The notes beneath the pieces are model-generated. The model ran no database searches. It saw only the letters and a program-made list of their open reading frames with translations, and was not told where the DNA came from. From Chloromonas sp. AAM2 (lineage: Eukaryota; Chlorophyta; Chlorophyceae; Chlamydomonadales; Chlamydomonadaceae): 64,000 bases of DNA. Made by a program: the position numbers and the translations under genes. Location of the stretch: NCBI GenBank assembly GCA_004335635.1, contig QAXH01006255.1, forward strand, positions 1-64,000, given 5' to 3'. Of this stretch, positions 23,649-34,642 are shown in pieces (positions within the stretch are counted from its first letter, which is position 1; every line of letters begins with the position of its first letter).

Positions 23649-26600
23649 ATGTCAATGATGATGGAGCTATTTTTCGACGACGCTTCTATGCCCAGGTGCT
23701 TGCAAGGACAAAGCGACATGCGTCATTCGAAACGTCGCAAAGCCTGATCGCCAGGTACTGACAGACCTGCTCGTTTGTTCATCCGACAGATACTGGAGTG
23801 CAGGGCCAGCATCGGCAACTCAGGTGACATGTAGTGCCCAATGGCCTCCTGTCATTGCCGTGGCAGGTGCGTGGTGGATGAATCCAGGAGTGTGCGCGAA
23901 TGTATGCATGCATGTGCTGCAGTGCCGTGTCAGGCCAACTGGTGCAATTCATCCAGACGGTGGCCGATGATACGGTGCAGGTTATGCACCCTGCTTACGA
24001 GCCTGGCAACCTACAAGGAAGGGCTCGAGGTTGCAGGTAGGGCATGCTCCATAGGGATGCAGGCAAGGGCTTCTGACCATAAGTCATACCAGCCGCATGC
24101 TGATTCAAGTGCATATACATCAAGTGGACCGGGCACTGCTCTAACAGTGTTGCATGGCCGTGTGGAGTTGAGCTACAGCACTAGGTTGTGCGGCATTCGT
24201 GCCACTCCCACCCTGCTTCACACACATCTCCTCTTCCTCACACATGCACATTCTATGCGTGTTGATCACAGCCAGCCAAGGCCAGCAAGGCTGAGGAGGT
24301 TCAGTTCAGTCCTGTGGAGTGTCTCAGGGAGCTGGACGGGCACTGCTTTGTCACGTGTGCTGTGGAGGTAAGACGCGTGCTGGAAGTGGTACAAGCCCAT
24401 GGCTGGCTGGCTTTAGGAGTGGCAGCCGGGAAGCTGAGATTGCTGAGGAACGGGCCCTGAGGAGCGGGGTACTGGGCGCAATGCGCCTTTATGGAAGGTG
24501 TAAGAGGCAAGGGAGATGGAACTAGTGATGCTCACCCAGGTGCAGGGCAAGGGCGAAGCTGCAAGCATATGCACACTGGGCAGGTGGGACAGCGACCAGA
24601 CATGCACGGTCAAGGGCTTTGTGTTTGCATAATATGGCGGCCCAGTACACCAGCCTTTTTTGCACACCAGTCACTGAGTGTGTGTCGGGCATGCATGGTA
24701 TGCCGGTCCAGTACACCAGTGCATTCCGCACATGACACCGGAACATTGTGACGTTGGTGGTGACACTGAATTGAAATATGCTGACTTGCATGCCAGTTGG
24801 GCCCCGGGACAACACGCCAAATTCCGGCATTACCCATGCGATATGTGTGTGTTATCTTCTGCAGGGCGACCTGCTGGCAGCAGCCACAGCCGGCCCTGAC
24901 AGCAAGGTGGTAGTGTGGTGCACTGACAGCTGGCGGCGGCTGGCGGTGCTGCAGCCGGGCTGTGCAGTGGCGTGCCTGGCGCTCAGCGGGACCCATGTAG
25001 CGGCGGGCACAGCGAAGGGCACAGTGCATGTGTGGCGGCGGTTGGATGGGCATGACTGGGCACCGCTGTTCCAGGTGAGGCGTCCCAATCAACCAATTGT
25101 TTTGATATGATCAACGCGCTTTGGAAGAGTTGTTCATGTCGTGATTGTGAGAAAACAAAACTTCTTGTGAAGGCACTCCTTGAGTTTGCCCTGCCGAATG
25201 TGGTGTTTGGCCTGCCTGCCCAGGTATGCATAACGTGCATATGTGCGGCTGTGTCTGCGTGTGTGCTGCCATCTGCGTGTGTGTGGCTGTGCCTGCATGT
25301 GTGCGGCTGTGTCTGCGTGTGTGCTGCCATCTGCGTGTGTGTGGCTGTGTCTGCGTGTGTGCGGCTGTGTCTGCGTGTGTGCTGCCATCTGCGTGTGTGC
25401 TGCTATCTGCGTGTGTGCGGCTGCCCCTGAGGATTGCATTGCACTGCATGTGTGTGGCTTTTGTTTGTGCATCTCGTCCTTTACTGTTAACTTGTTTGCA
25501 GGCTCCCCTTCATCTTGACACGCTGGCTGTGCACAGTGTCTCCCTGAGCGTTGCGCCTGACGGTCAGGAGCTTCTGCTGGTGCACAGCAGGGGCAAGAAC
25601 GCAGTGGGCGTCTGGAGACTGGTGGGTGGGGGTGATTGTGCAGGACTCCACATGAGTTGATTGCTCCAGCGGGTCGGATGGTCTAGCATTGCATCAACGC
25701 CAAGAGTTCTAGTTGGCCAAACTGTGCGGGCTGCAGCTGTGCCCTGGCTAGTGGCCCAGCGGTCACTGTAGCCTGGCAACCATGGTTGGTGTTTTCTGCC
25801 GCTGCATTACGTTCGGATGGAGCCCGCACACACGCAAACCCACCATGACTGGATAGACTCACTGAGCAAAAAACGTCCTTGCCCATCTTCACACGTTTAC
25901 AATGGCTGTTTGCTGTGCAGACGGATGGCAAGCTGGTTCACCGGTTGGAGATGCGCACCACAGGAGAGGATCATGTGGCAGTTACGGCTGCCAACATGGT
26001 GCACATGCGCTGCGAGGGGCCTGTCATGGCGGGCGTGTCCCATGTGCAGGGGAAAGACCCGGTGGTGCAGCTGGTGGGTACGTTACATGGTACTAAAGCG
26101 TAGTACTAAGACCCAGGTTTAGACATTGGCATTGAAAGACGGCCCAGTGCGCCATGCACCAGGATGCCAAATGCAGAGGCGGCTGTGCAGCGTGGGCAGG
26201 TCAGGAGATGATGGAGATGCTGCAGTACATCAGAGCATGGGGTGCAGTCTACATCAGAAAGACGCTCTGATAACCTTGTGTTGTTCACCTTGTTACTGAC
26301 AGCCCATGTATGTAGAGGGAGCAGAGGCAGGCGTCATTCTAGATTAGGTGTCCAACCCTTGTCAGAGGTTTCCAACCCGTGTACAATAAGTCCAACTCAT
26401 GTTTAAGGTGTCGACCCACGCATGTGCCTGCATGCAGATGCACGTGCAGACCCATTCTTACTGGCAGCCCATCTATGAAAGGAGAGCAGAGACAGTTGCC
26501 ATCATAGGAGTAGGCACTGACAGTCCCATGTGCCTGCATGCAGATGCACGTGTTGACCCGCGAAGGAGAGGTGGTGGATGCGCCAGACCGGCTCAGGGGC

Positions 26601-29600
26601 CGCGGCCAGCCGCTGTGCTGCGATTTCGACGGGGCGCTGCTGGCGGTGGGCTGTGCGGACGGCGCCCTGGTCACGTTCGGCTACCGGGGCTGGCTGAGAT
26701 GGCACAGAGGGGCAGTGGGGGCAGTGCATGTCATGAGGGGACGCATGCAGGTGAGGGGCATGTGGGCGGCAAGGTGATAGGGCACCAGTGATCGAGCCCA
26801 AGGCCATTCCGGTTCAAGATGAGAGGCATGCAGTACCTGGTCATTGGTGGCATGTGAGGCAGGGTGTTAGGGCCAATGGCATCAACTATGGTTCAACACT
26901 ATGCTGGTGCAGTCATCCTACCTCCGCTTAGTAATCTCATTCCTCAGTTACCCCGCACGATGAAAAGTGTCAGGTTTATATGGAAAACTGAGGAGTCTTC
27001 TGCAATAACAGCACAGAAGGGACGTAAGGAAGGGGGTATGCATGAGCCACAGTGATTGTTGATGGCCAAATGGCATGTGTGCATGTGTCTGTGCGTGTGT
27101 GCTGCACTCCAGGTGTTGAGCGGGTGTGCGGGGGGAGAGCTGTGCCTGTGGGACGCGGAGGGGCGGGTGCTGGCGGCGGTTAATGTCGGTTTTCAGGTCT
27201 CAGGCCTGGCAGGCGGGGACTTGTTTGCAGTCACAGGGGGCAACCGGGGCGAACTGCAGGTAAGGAGGAGCGTGCTGAGCTGAAGACGCATCAATCAGCA
27301 CACATACCCACACAAGCAAGGGCGGCTGGTATTAGCTTCCATAGCCATTTGAGTGATCAAAATGGATACCTGCAGGCTGGATACGCATCACCAAGAGCGG
27401 CCTGCCCTGAATACGCACCAATCATCACGACACGTACACACATAAACAGAGGTGGCTCAGAGCGGCCACCTGGGTGCATGGGGCCTTGCTCACCACCGTG
27501 GAAGTGTGATGGCAACCGACCACACAGTGAGCATTGGAGCTCAAGTTTGGCCATCACACAAACAAGGCCTGCGACAACATACCGCATCATGACAATGCTG
27601 CCATTCAACTGCCGTCAGCAAGGAGCTGACAAGGAGTTTTGTTGTCCTGTCACGCACTGTTCTGTGTTGTAGATTGCTGCCCTGCCTGCGCGTTATCAAA
27701 TGAGTTTTAAACGACTTTTTGTTGCGGGATCCCGTGTGGTGCAGATTGCTGTGCTGCCCTATGAGTCTGAAGCCACAGGCACATCAGAGCCCGCTAGGGA
27801 AAGCCAACCAACAGCCACGTGCATACAGGTAAGTGGCCAGGAGGTACACGGCCAACTGTTATGGGCGACATTGTGGGTCAGCTGGTCGCTGATATGGGCA
27901 CTGTGCTGCAGTGCTCTCACCTTCGCTCTCTCTTTGCCTTGGGTCCTCTTCTGGGCCAGTAATGTAGGAAGAATGAGCATCATGATATAGTAAAAACAGG
28001 CGAGGAAGCAAGAGCCAGCAGTGAAAAGCTCATGCATAACTGCTGCTGCTGTGGCTGGCCGTACCAGTGTCTGTGGCCATGATACTTACCACCTGCGTCC
28101 ACCTTATGATGCCTTGCAGTACGAACACTACTATGACCTCCGCCCCGCCCAGCCTGTGCCCTATCCCATGCAAAGCCCCTTAGTGGGTTGTCTCACCAAA
28201 GCCCAGGACGACATTCAGGGCTGTTTTGCAGTGCCCCACGTGGCAGTAACCGCTGAACACTTTCAGCAGCTGCACAAGCAGCATCAGGAGAAAGCGAGTG
28301 AAGAAAAGGCCCAGGGAGAAGTCGCAAGTAGTGGTGACAGTGGCAAGCCAGGGTCGGGGTTTGACATGAAATCAGCACTGAAGGGAGCGCAGCGGACAGA
28401 GCAGGTGAGACTGCAGGCAATGGCCATGTGCAGGTGCGCAAATGCTTATAGAGACGTGCTTACAGCATCGGCACAAGAGTCTCAGGAGACGCCCTTGCAT
28501 GTACGCTACCCCCTTCCGTTGTGAAGAGCTTGCATTCCGTTGTGCCATTGTGGGATGCCATGGCCAGTTCTTCGGTTGGTAGAAGACGGCAGTGGATGAG
28601 GATCTGAGCAGGTGCTGTTGTAATCCAGAGGATGTCCTGCCACTCTATTGATCTTCAGGGCGAGGAGGCAGCACGTGAGGCCATCAAGAAACAGCAGCTG
28701 AAGCAGATGGGTGAGGGCGTTGGTGTTGCACGCAGTAGCACCAAGGTAGTGTTGCCCTCGAGTGTAGAGCTGCTGGGGCGAAAATGTGACAGTCTCACGT
28801 GCCTTGCCAGGCAAGGGGCGACGGCTGGTGGAACGAGCTTCTCACGCTGTGGTGGTTGCAAGAGAGCGTGGTACTGCTCTGTTCATTGCCAGGTGCGTGG
28901 GGCTGGTGTTTATGGCTGCAGTGACCCAGTCTTGCTGTGCACTAGGAAATCCAACCAAACCGATCCAGTCTATGCTGAGTTGGGCTCGGCAGACGACTCT
29001 GTTGACTCTGCAAGAGTATTTTTAGCAGGGCGGAGCAGGTTTGACAGTGAAGGCGTTGGCAGGGAGGTAGCTATTAGGTTGTGTGGCTGTGTGACCTGCA
29101 GAGAACGCACTGGAGGGATGCGCACAGCAAGCAGTGCAAAGAGTGGCAGAAGGAGCAACAGAAGCAAGCCGGGTCGGTGCTGACAGTTCCGCTGGCTGAT
29201 CCGTCTTCGACGCCGTCGGTTGGGCCGCTGCTTCCAGCGACAGTGCCTGCCACCCCGACCACGGCGCAGCCCGTCTTGACAGGTACGAATGACATTGAGC
29301 ACGCGCACGATGTGCGTAAATGGATGAAAGCAATGCCACAGCACCTAGCACACTCCTCACAGTCTGTAGAGAGTGTGTTGGTCACATTGATGCGTGTTGG
29401 TAGATGGTGATGCACTGCCAGTATTGGGACAGCGTTGGCGCCACACACTGACAGGCGGTTCTAACATCACACACACGTGAATTGTCCCTGAACTGGCAAA
29501 CTTCTTTTTTACACTTACGCAGGCAATCAGGCACAGCAGACGAGCACAACCTCGTTGTGAGTCTTGCACCATCAGCAATGAGATAACGAAGTTTTGTGAG

Positions 29601-29859
29601 CCTTCACTGAGTACGCGAGCCACCAGCTAGCTTTCACTCGTTCTATGTTGGCGCTGCCTGCTGCGCAGAGCCGCTGCAACCCGCGGTGTTGGCCCAGCCG
29701 CAAGCGACTCAGGTCCAGGCCGGAGCGCTCATGCCAAGCCCTGGTGTTAGCCTATGTGACAAGGTAGCCAGCCAGCTGCGCGTGACTGAGCAATCCCGAC
29801 CCACTCTCAAAACCGCGGCTGCAACTGCCAGTGCCGTCTGCTTGGACGAGGTCGACTGA
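23649..29859 (+). CDS. WD40-repeat protein with C-terminal MYND zinc finger
   Basis: Likely scaffold: a WD40 beta-propeller joined to a protein-binding MYND finger. Read exons: ~23707-23754, 23790-23823, 23934-24029, 24276-24367, 24865-25074, 25502-25621, 25921-26073, 26544-26750, 27113-27259, 27673-27828, 28120-28404, 28659-28892, 29102-29282, 29669-29859 (about 717 codons). WD-type blades are visible as DSKVVVWCTDSWRRL, GTAKGTVHVWRRL, NAVGVWRL, GGELCLWDAEGRV and neighbours. A linker with charged helices follows, then the MYND cluster KCDSLTC, RCGGCKRAWYC, SVHC, THWRDAHSKQC, in the CX4C form I associate with algal MYND fingers. The tail is Pro/Ala-rich and ends LDEVD. The 5' end is uncertain: the ATG at 23649 (MSMMMELFFDDASMP) is one base out of frame with the exon ending at 23754, so an unseen intron or a sequencing error is possible. 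Confidence 0.8.
25215..25430 (+). repeat. Intronic GT-rich minisatellite
   Basis: Units such as GTGTGTGCTGCCATCTGCGT and GTGTGCGGCTGTGTCTGC alternate through intron 5 of the WD40-MYND gene. All six frames are open through much of it, which creates spurious Cys/Val- and His/Thr-rich ORFs. Confidence 0.8.
26421..26552 (+). repeat. Duplicated splice acceptor and exon start in the WD40-MYND gene
   Basis: A perfect 26-bp direct repeat at 26421-26446 and 26527-26552 contains the acceptor TGCCTGCATGCAG and the first bases of the exon starting at 26544. Flanking sequence around 26295-26340 and 26457-26510 is also alike (ACTGGCAGCCCAT / ACTGACAGCCCAT), so this looks like a diverged tandem duplication. 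Copies are 106 bp apart, so use of the first acceptor would shift frame. Confidence 0.75.
29409..29516. mobile_element. Family A element, short (~105 bp) derivative
   Basis: Inverted ends TGCCAGTATTGGGACA (near 29415) and TTGTCCCTGAACTGGCAA (near 29487), followed by a T-run (CTTCTTTTTTAC) like the family A right end. It lies in the last intron of the WD40-MYND gene and looks like an internally deleted copy of the element at 9.2-9.6 kb. Confidence 0.5.
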
Positions 29860-30311
29860 TGGTCAAGTCGATGCCGCTGTATGTCAATGCCCGTGCTGTC
29901 CCACTGGCGAATCTTGTCCTTATTTAGTTATAGACGGCGTAGTTACTATCATCAACTATTGCCTGTACTCGTCAAACCGCGTGCTTCAACTCGATTCAAC
30001 ACTTGCGATACTTTGCGAAGCCTTGTGTGTCTGTACAAGGCTTGCAAACCTTTGAGATGGGTGAAGCATTTGAGAGGAGAACTTTGGGCTGGCATGAGAC
30101 TCCACTGTGGCCGCGATACCGCAAATGTTTAAAGATCTGCGTTACTGATCTCTCTTACATGACGATTGTCAACTCAGCTCTCTCAGATCTCTTGCAGACA
30201 TCGTACATCCAGACAAGCCATGAATGACCAGCTGGTGGCAACCTAAAAGGCGCTCTTTATTCATACGAAAGGCACACAAGTATTCGCGACTGTATTGGTA
30301 CTGCCCTGCTG
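29860..30311. other. Convergent intergenic region
   Basis: 3' flanks of the WD40-MYND gene (+) and LTO1 (-). No supported feature. Confidence 0.55.
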
Positions 30312-32700
30312 TTAGCTGTCAGCAAATGGAGACTTGGGTGGCAGTTTGACCTCGGCTGCTGTCACAGGGTCGGTGTTCTTCAGTTCCTCCTCCAGGGCGT
30401 CCAGCGTCAGTTGCCCCTCAATCACCCTGCCGTTGATCACCCACGTGGGGAAGGCGCGCACACCAGCCGCATCGCATGCCTCTATAACCTTGGTACCCTG
30501 CACGCACGCACAGACAGAGACACGTGTGCATGGAAACAAATGAATGACCTGCAAACGAGTAAATGAAGCAGTCCACTGTCACCACAACTAGTCCAATGTC
30601 CACAACACAAGAATACGACTTTTCTGCCAACCCTGGCAAGAGGCATCATTCACATTTCCTTCACACGGTATCCTGTTGCAATACAGCAGCGTAGGCCCTA
30701 TATGTTGTTGCCGGTGTTGGCCCCGTAATCACGATGATAATGCATGCATCCTCCACAACGTGGTGAGCAGGGACGACAGACAAACAAGACAGCAGCCACC
30801 CGACCACCCACATCAACAGCATATGTTTGTTATGGTTCGCCTGTCGAGATGCTCGAGCATTGTGCGTGTGCTCACCCTTTGCCATCCATCCGGGTAGCAC
30901 TCCACATAGGGGAAGTCAGCCATCGCGGCCTTGCCGAACACCTGCTTCTGGTCAAAGCAGTGGCTGCACCAGAATGCGCCGTACATGCGCGCCCCCGCTG
31001 CCTTGAGCCGCTTGGCCAGGGAAACCGCCTGGCTGGGGGACTGCTCCGTCACCACAGGCGCCTGCACCACACAGCCCATGACAGTAAGGCTCAAGCAGAG
31101 TACCTGTCGAACTGACACAAACACGGGCTTTCATACACACGTGCAACCTAAAGGCTCTCTCTATCTCTCACACACACACGTACACAACCCGTTCATAACA
31201 TTGGCCCCGCACAACACATACCAGCGTCAAGCGTCAAGCAGGCACAATGCAAAGCTGCCATACATGCATACAACCCATCTAACACACTGGCCTTCAGAAC
31301 AGCACACAAAGCACACCAACTCGGTTGTGGTGAAGCACAGTGGCTCTCCCAACCTAGTACATGCTACCACGAAGCACAATGCCACCTGCCCACCTACCGA
31401 GTAGGGAAGCACAAAGTCCTCCGCTGTGGACGGCTCTGTCATCCCAAAGCCCATGTACAGCACCAGCACAGCGGTGGCCAGAGCACCCATGCCCGGCACT
31501 GCCGCTGCTGCCAGCTGGCGGGAGGGCAGGCCTAGGCTGACCAGCGCTAGCAGAGAGAAGGACAGGCCAGCGGACCCGTAGCACCAGACGCATGGTTCGC
31601 CTGCAAACTTTGCCTGAAGGATGTATCTGCAAATCGATGAGCAGAGTGCACATAATGAAGCACGTGGTCTGTGCATTGAGCGCAACAATGAGCAGGATGC
31701 ATGGCACTTGGCATGAAAGCGTTCGATGACGACAACATGAAAGGCCTTGCAATTGCCATCGGCCTTGTGCAGGCTGGGTGCTTGCATGCAAGGATGGCGG
31801 TGATGCTGCTCCATGCATCAGGTTACTTGTCTTGGCGGTGTGGCTGTGCCGTTTGCAAGGGCCTGGATGTCATGCAGCCTTGCCTGCTTGTATGTTTACA
31901 TGAGCTGCGACTTGGCATGTATCAGGTCTGTGCACCAGGTCTCACAAGAGCATGACGCTGACTGCTGATAGAAGGGTGGCGCCAGCAGCTAGTGTCATGT
32001 TCAAAGACGTCTGGTCCTGTTGCCCTGAAGCTTGGCGCTGTGAGGCCACAGCTGCAACGCCCGCCACAGTGCCATAGGCCAGCACGCCCAGCAGTGATAA
32101 AGGCACGCCAAACAGCTCAGAGTAGCTGCTGTTCAACACGGTCTCACACCCTGAGATAGGGCAGACAGGTGTTGTACCTAGCAACTTGTTCTGCAAGAGC
32201 ATGGGAATGGATGGTGGCGTGACACTGCATGTGCAATCAATGCACACCCAGCTGTGCACAGCGTAGTTGAAGGCTGAAGAGCTGGGTAGTATAGGGCTGC
32301 GAGAAAGTGCGTACCAAGGTTAGATACGCTGTTTCAGCCACTCCGATGGCAGCCACGCTGGCCACTGCAAGGTAGGGCAATTTCTTCTCAGCCGGTCGCT
32401 GTTCCTGCAACCATCGTATGACACGCGCTGCAATCTGATGTCAATCTGCCGGGCTGATGTTGCAGCCAAGACCAAACATTGTGTTTTGGCACGCACTTCT
32501 CGGCCAGATGTGCTCGGTTGAGAGATCTCTACTTCAGGTGCCTTCGCCACGCTCAATCCATCTTGTTGCTGCGCCTGCTCATCTGCCTTCCGTTGCAGCC
32601 CGCGTGCGACGACCAGGGTACGCACAGGAGCAAGGACGACTGGGCTCAACCGTCTAGCAAATGAGGCGCAGCCTCCCGTTGGATGAATTGTGCACTTCAT
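30312..32700 (-). CDS. LTO1: Thylakoid VKOR-thioredoxin fusion, lumen thiol oxidoreductase LTO1
   Basis: Integral thylakoid protein that makes disulfides in lumenal proteins: a vitamin-K-epoxide-reductase domain oxidises a fused thioredoxin-like domain using quinone. Exons 32700-32497, 32404-32315, 32190-31946, 31626-31398, 31061-30876, 30497-30312; 379 residues, phases consistent. The first ATG opens a basic, Ser/Ala-rich plastid transit peptide. The VKOR part shows VAETAYLTL, the lumenal Cys pair in VCPISGCETVL, SSYSELFGVPLSLLGVLAY, and the active CXXC in EPCVWCYGSAG, with four to five hydrophobic helices. The thioredoxin-like part has FWCSHCFDQKQVFG and the cis-Pro loop AFPTWVINGRVIEG. All key cysteines are present. 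The C-terminal ~25 residues after the fold are a polar tail. Confidence 0.93.
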
Positions 32701-33076
32701 CTCATTCACAGTTCAGCTCAGCAAGTGTAGACTGCTGCACAATGGAAGCCAATTCTTTACACGGACAAAACCGTTGGGGTAACCGAACAAACGAACAAAA
32801 TATTCAGTTTTGAGTTTCACTGAAGCACACAGGGAATTTCACTGAAGGGCTAAGGTAGTCATGCTGGAGCAATGACGCTGCAGTTGTCAAGTTCAGTCAA
32901 ATTCAATTAAAACATATGCTAGCAGTGTTCAGTTCAGCGTTGCACAATGCAACTTGCTTTTATGTCCAGGCCCATGCCCATGCCCACGCCCAAGGCTACC
33001 ATCATGGCAACGTTGAGGGCTAAAGCGTATGTTGCAACTGTGCCATGCAATGCTTTCAAGGTGTGCACCCTGGTGA
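32701..33076. other. Intergenic region LTO1 to bHLH gene
   Basis: 376 bp holding the LTO1 promoter and the bHLH 3' flank, both genes being on the minus strand. Nothing further is supported. Confidence 0.5.
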
Positions 33077-34642
33077 CTAAGCAGCAACGTCGCTTTTGTG
33101 CGACTCAGCTGGCTGCGGTGCCGCCTGCTGCTCTTCAGGAGTGGCGCCGCTTGCCAGCTGCGAAACCGCACTGAGCAGCTGCTGGAAGCCACCTGCTGCA
33201 TGAGCATTGGCGCCACCTGACTGCCCAACGGCTGCAGCAGCAGCAGCTGCTGCTGCAGCAGCAGCCGCTTGCTGCTCTCCGCTCATAGGCGAGTGGCCAC
33301 CCAGGGCGCCTGACAGCAGCTGCATTGTGCTGTTGTTGCTCAGCAAGTTGCGTAGCAGAGCCTCTTGCTGCTCTGGCGTTCCCCCAGCCGCTTGCTGCTG
33401 CAGCGCCAGCAGCGCCTGCTGCACCTGTACTGCGCCAGCATCCAGCTCTTGTGCCAGAAGCGCCTGATTGCCACCACCAGCCAAACTGGCCAGAGCCTGA
33501 GGCAGCACCATGCCTTGTCCGTTCTGCATCCGACCCTGACCATTTGCCCCGCCACCACCCTGAGCGCCAGACTGCAAGGCAAGCAGCTGCTGAAGGCTCT
33601 GGGCCTGCAACTGCTGAAGGCTGGAGTGCAGGCCAGCAGGGCCAGGGGGTGGTGTGCCACCGTTGCGGTTGCCAGCGCTGCCATTGGATGTTGCTCCTTG
33701 GCCTTGAGAGCCCCTGCTGGCTGCTGCTGCTGCAGCAGCGGCGACTGCCGCGCCCTGGGCACCAGGGTGCGCAGCAAGCAACGCCTGTTCCAGCTTCTCG
33801 TTGGTGTCCTTGAGCATCAAGATGTGCTTGATCACCTGCGTGCGTGACCCAGAACATGTGGCATTAAGAACAGACAGCATTGGGACAGCACAGCACCAGT
33901 AACCAAGAACGTGTGGAAGCATTGGGAGTTGAAGCAAGGACAACACATGATGCATGAAAGGCAGTGCATGGACGTGAAGGGCAGGGCAATGATCCATGCA
34001 ATTCAAATTCGCCTGACTCACGTCTTCAAGAAAACTGGCTGTGTTGGCACGAGGATCATGCGGCACGAGCTTGCGTAGAGCCTCCAGCCTGCAGAGGGAA
34101 TGCAAGAGGATTTGAGCATCTCGGCAGACCCAGATGGGTTTGCTTGCTCAGAGACATGTGAGCTGCGCCAAGGAATAGCGTCCATTGCAACACGAAGCAA
34201 AGCAAAGGTAGCAGCAGCAGGGCCCGCCCCGGTCACATCGCTTACATATCAAATGTTCGGGTTGCACGCACCTTTCATTGATGCGAGCCCGCCTTCGCTG
34301 CTCAGCAGCCTGATGCCTCATCGCATAGTCAGCCTGAGAGCCGTTCGCGCCACCCTTGCCCCTCTTTGTGGGACGAGGGTTCATGTCCCCTCCATCCATG
34401 TCCTCCTCATCAGGCGGGACGGTTGCTGCGCCCTCGGCAAAGGCTGCCAAAGCAGCGCGTGCGGCATCTGTTGAAGCAGCATTTAGAACAGCTGTTGCTG
34501 CAGCTTGGGCTGCAGCCCAATTAGCGGCCTGCTGAGGGTTGTCAGCTCCCGGCGGGTTCGTGTTCAGCGAGAGCACATCAAACACTCCCTGGCCTCCTGG
34601 AAGCTGAGCGAGTCCTGGGGGGATCTGACCGGGTCGCTGCAT
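33077..34642 (-). CDS. bHLH transcription factor, BIM-like
   Basis: Exons 34642-34272, 34088-34022, 33835-33077; 398 residues, phases consistent. The basic region RHQAAEQRRRARINER has the His-Glu-Arg triad expected for E-box binding, and the helix-loop-helix continues LEALRKLVPHDP... ASFLEDVIKHILMLKD, split by two introns. The basic-loop wording resembles plant BIM (BES1-interacting Myc-like) factors. The ~90 residues before the domain are Ala/Pro-rich with an acidic patch (PPDEEDMDGGDM) and a basic KRGKGG motif. The C-terminal 240 residues are Gln/Ala/Gly-rich, with LQQLQAQSLQQLLALQ, a 13-Ala run and repeated Leu-Gln patches, typical of an activation domain. The start is the first ATG of the frame; an upstream 5'UTR intron cannot be excluded. 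Confidence 0.87.

Noticed and set aside
25107..25472. Overlapping Cys/Val-rich and His/Thr-rich ORFs
   Set aside because: Six-frame translation of a GT-rich minisatellite inside an intron.
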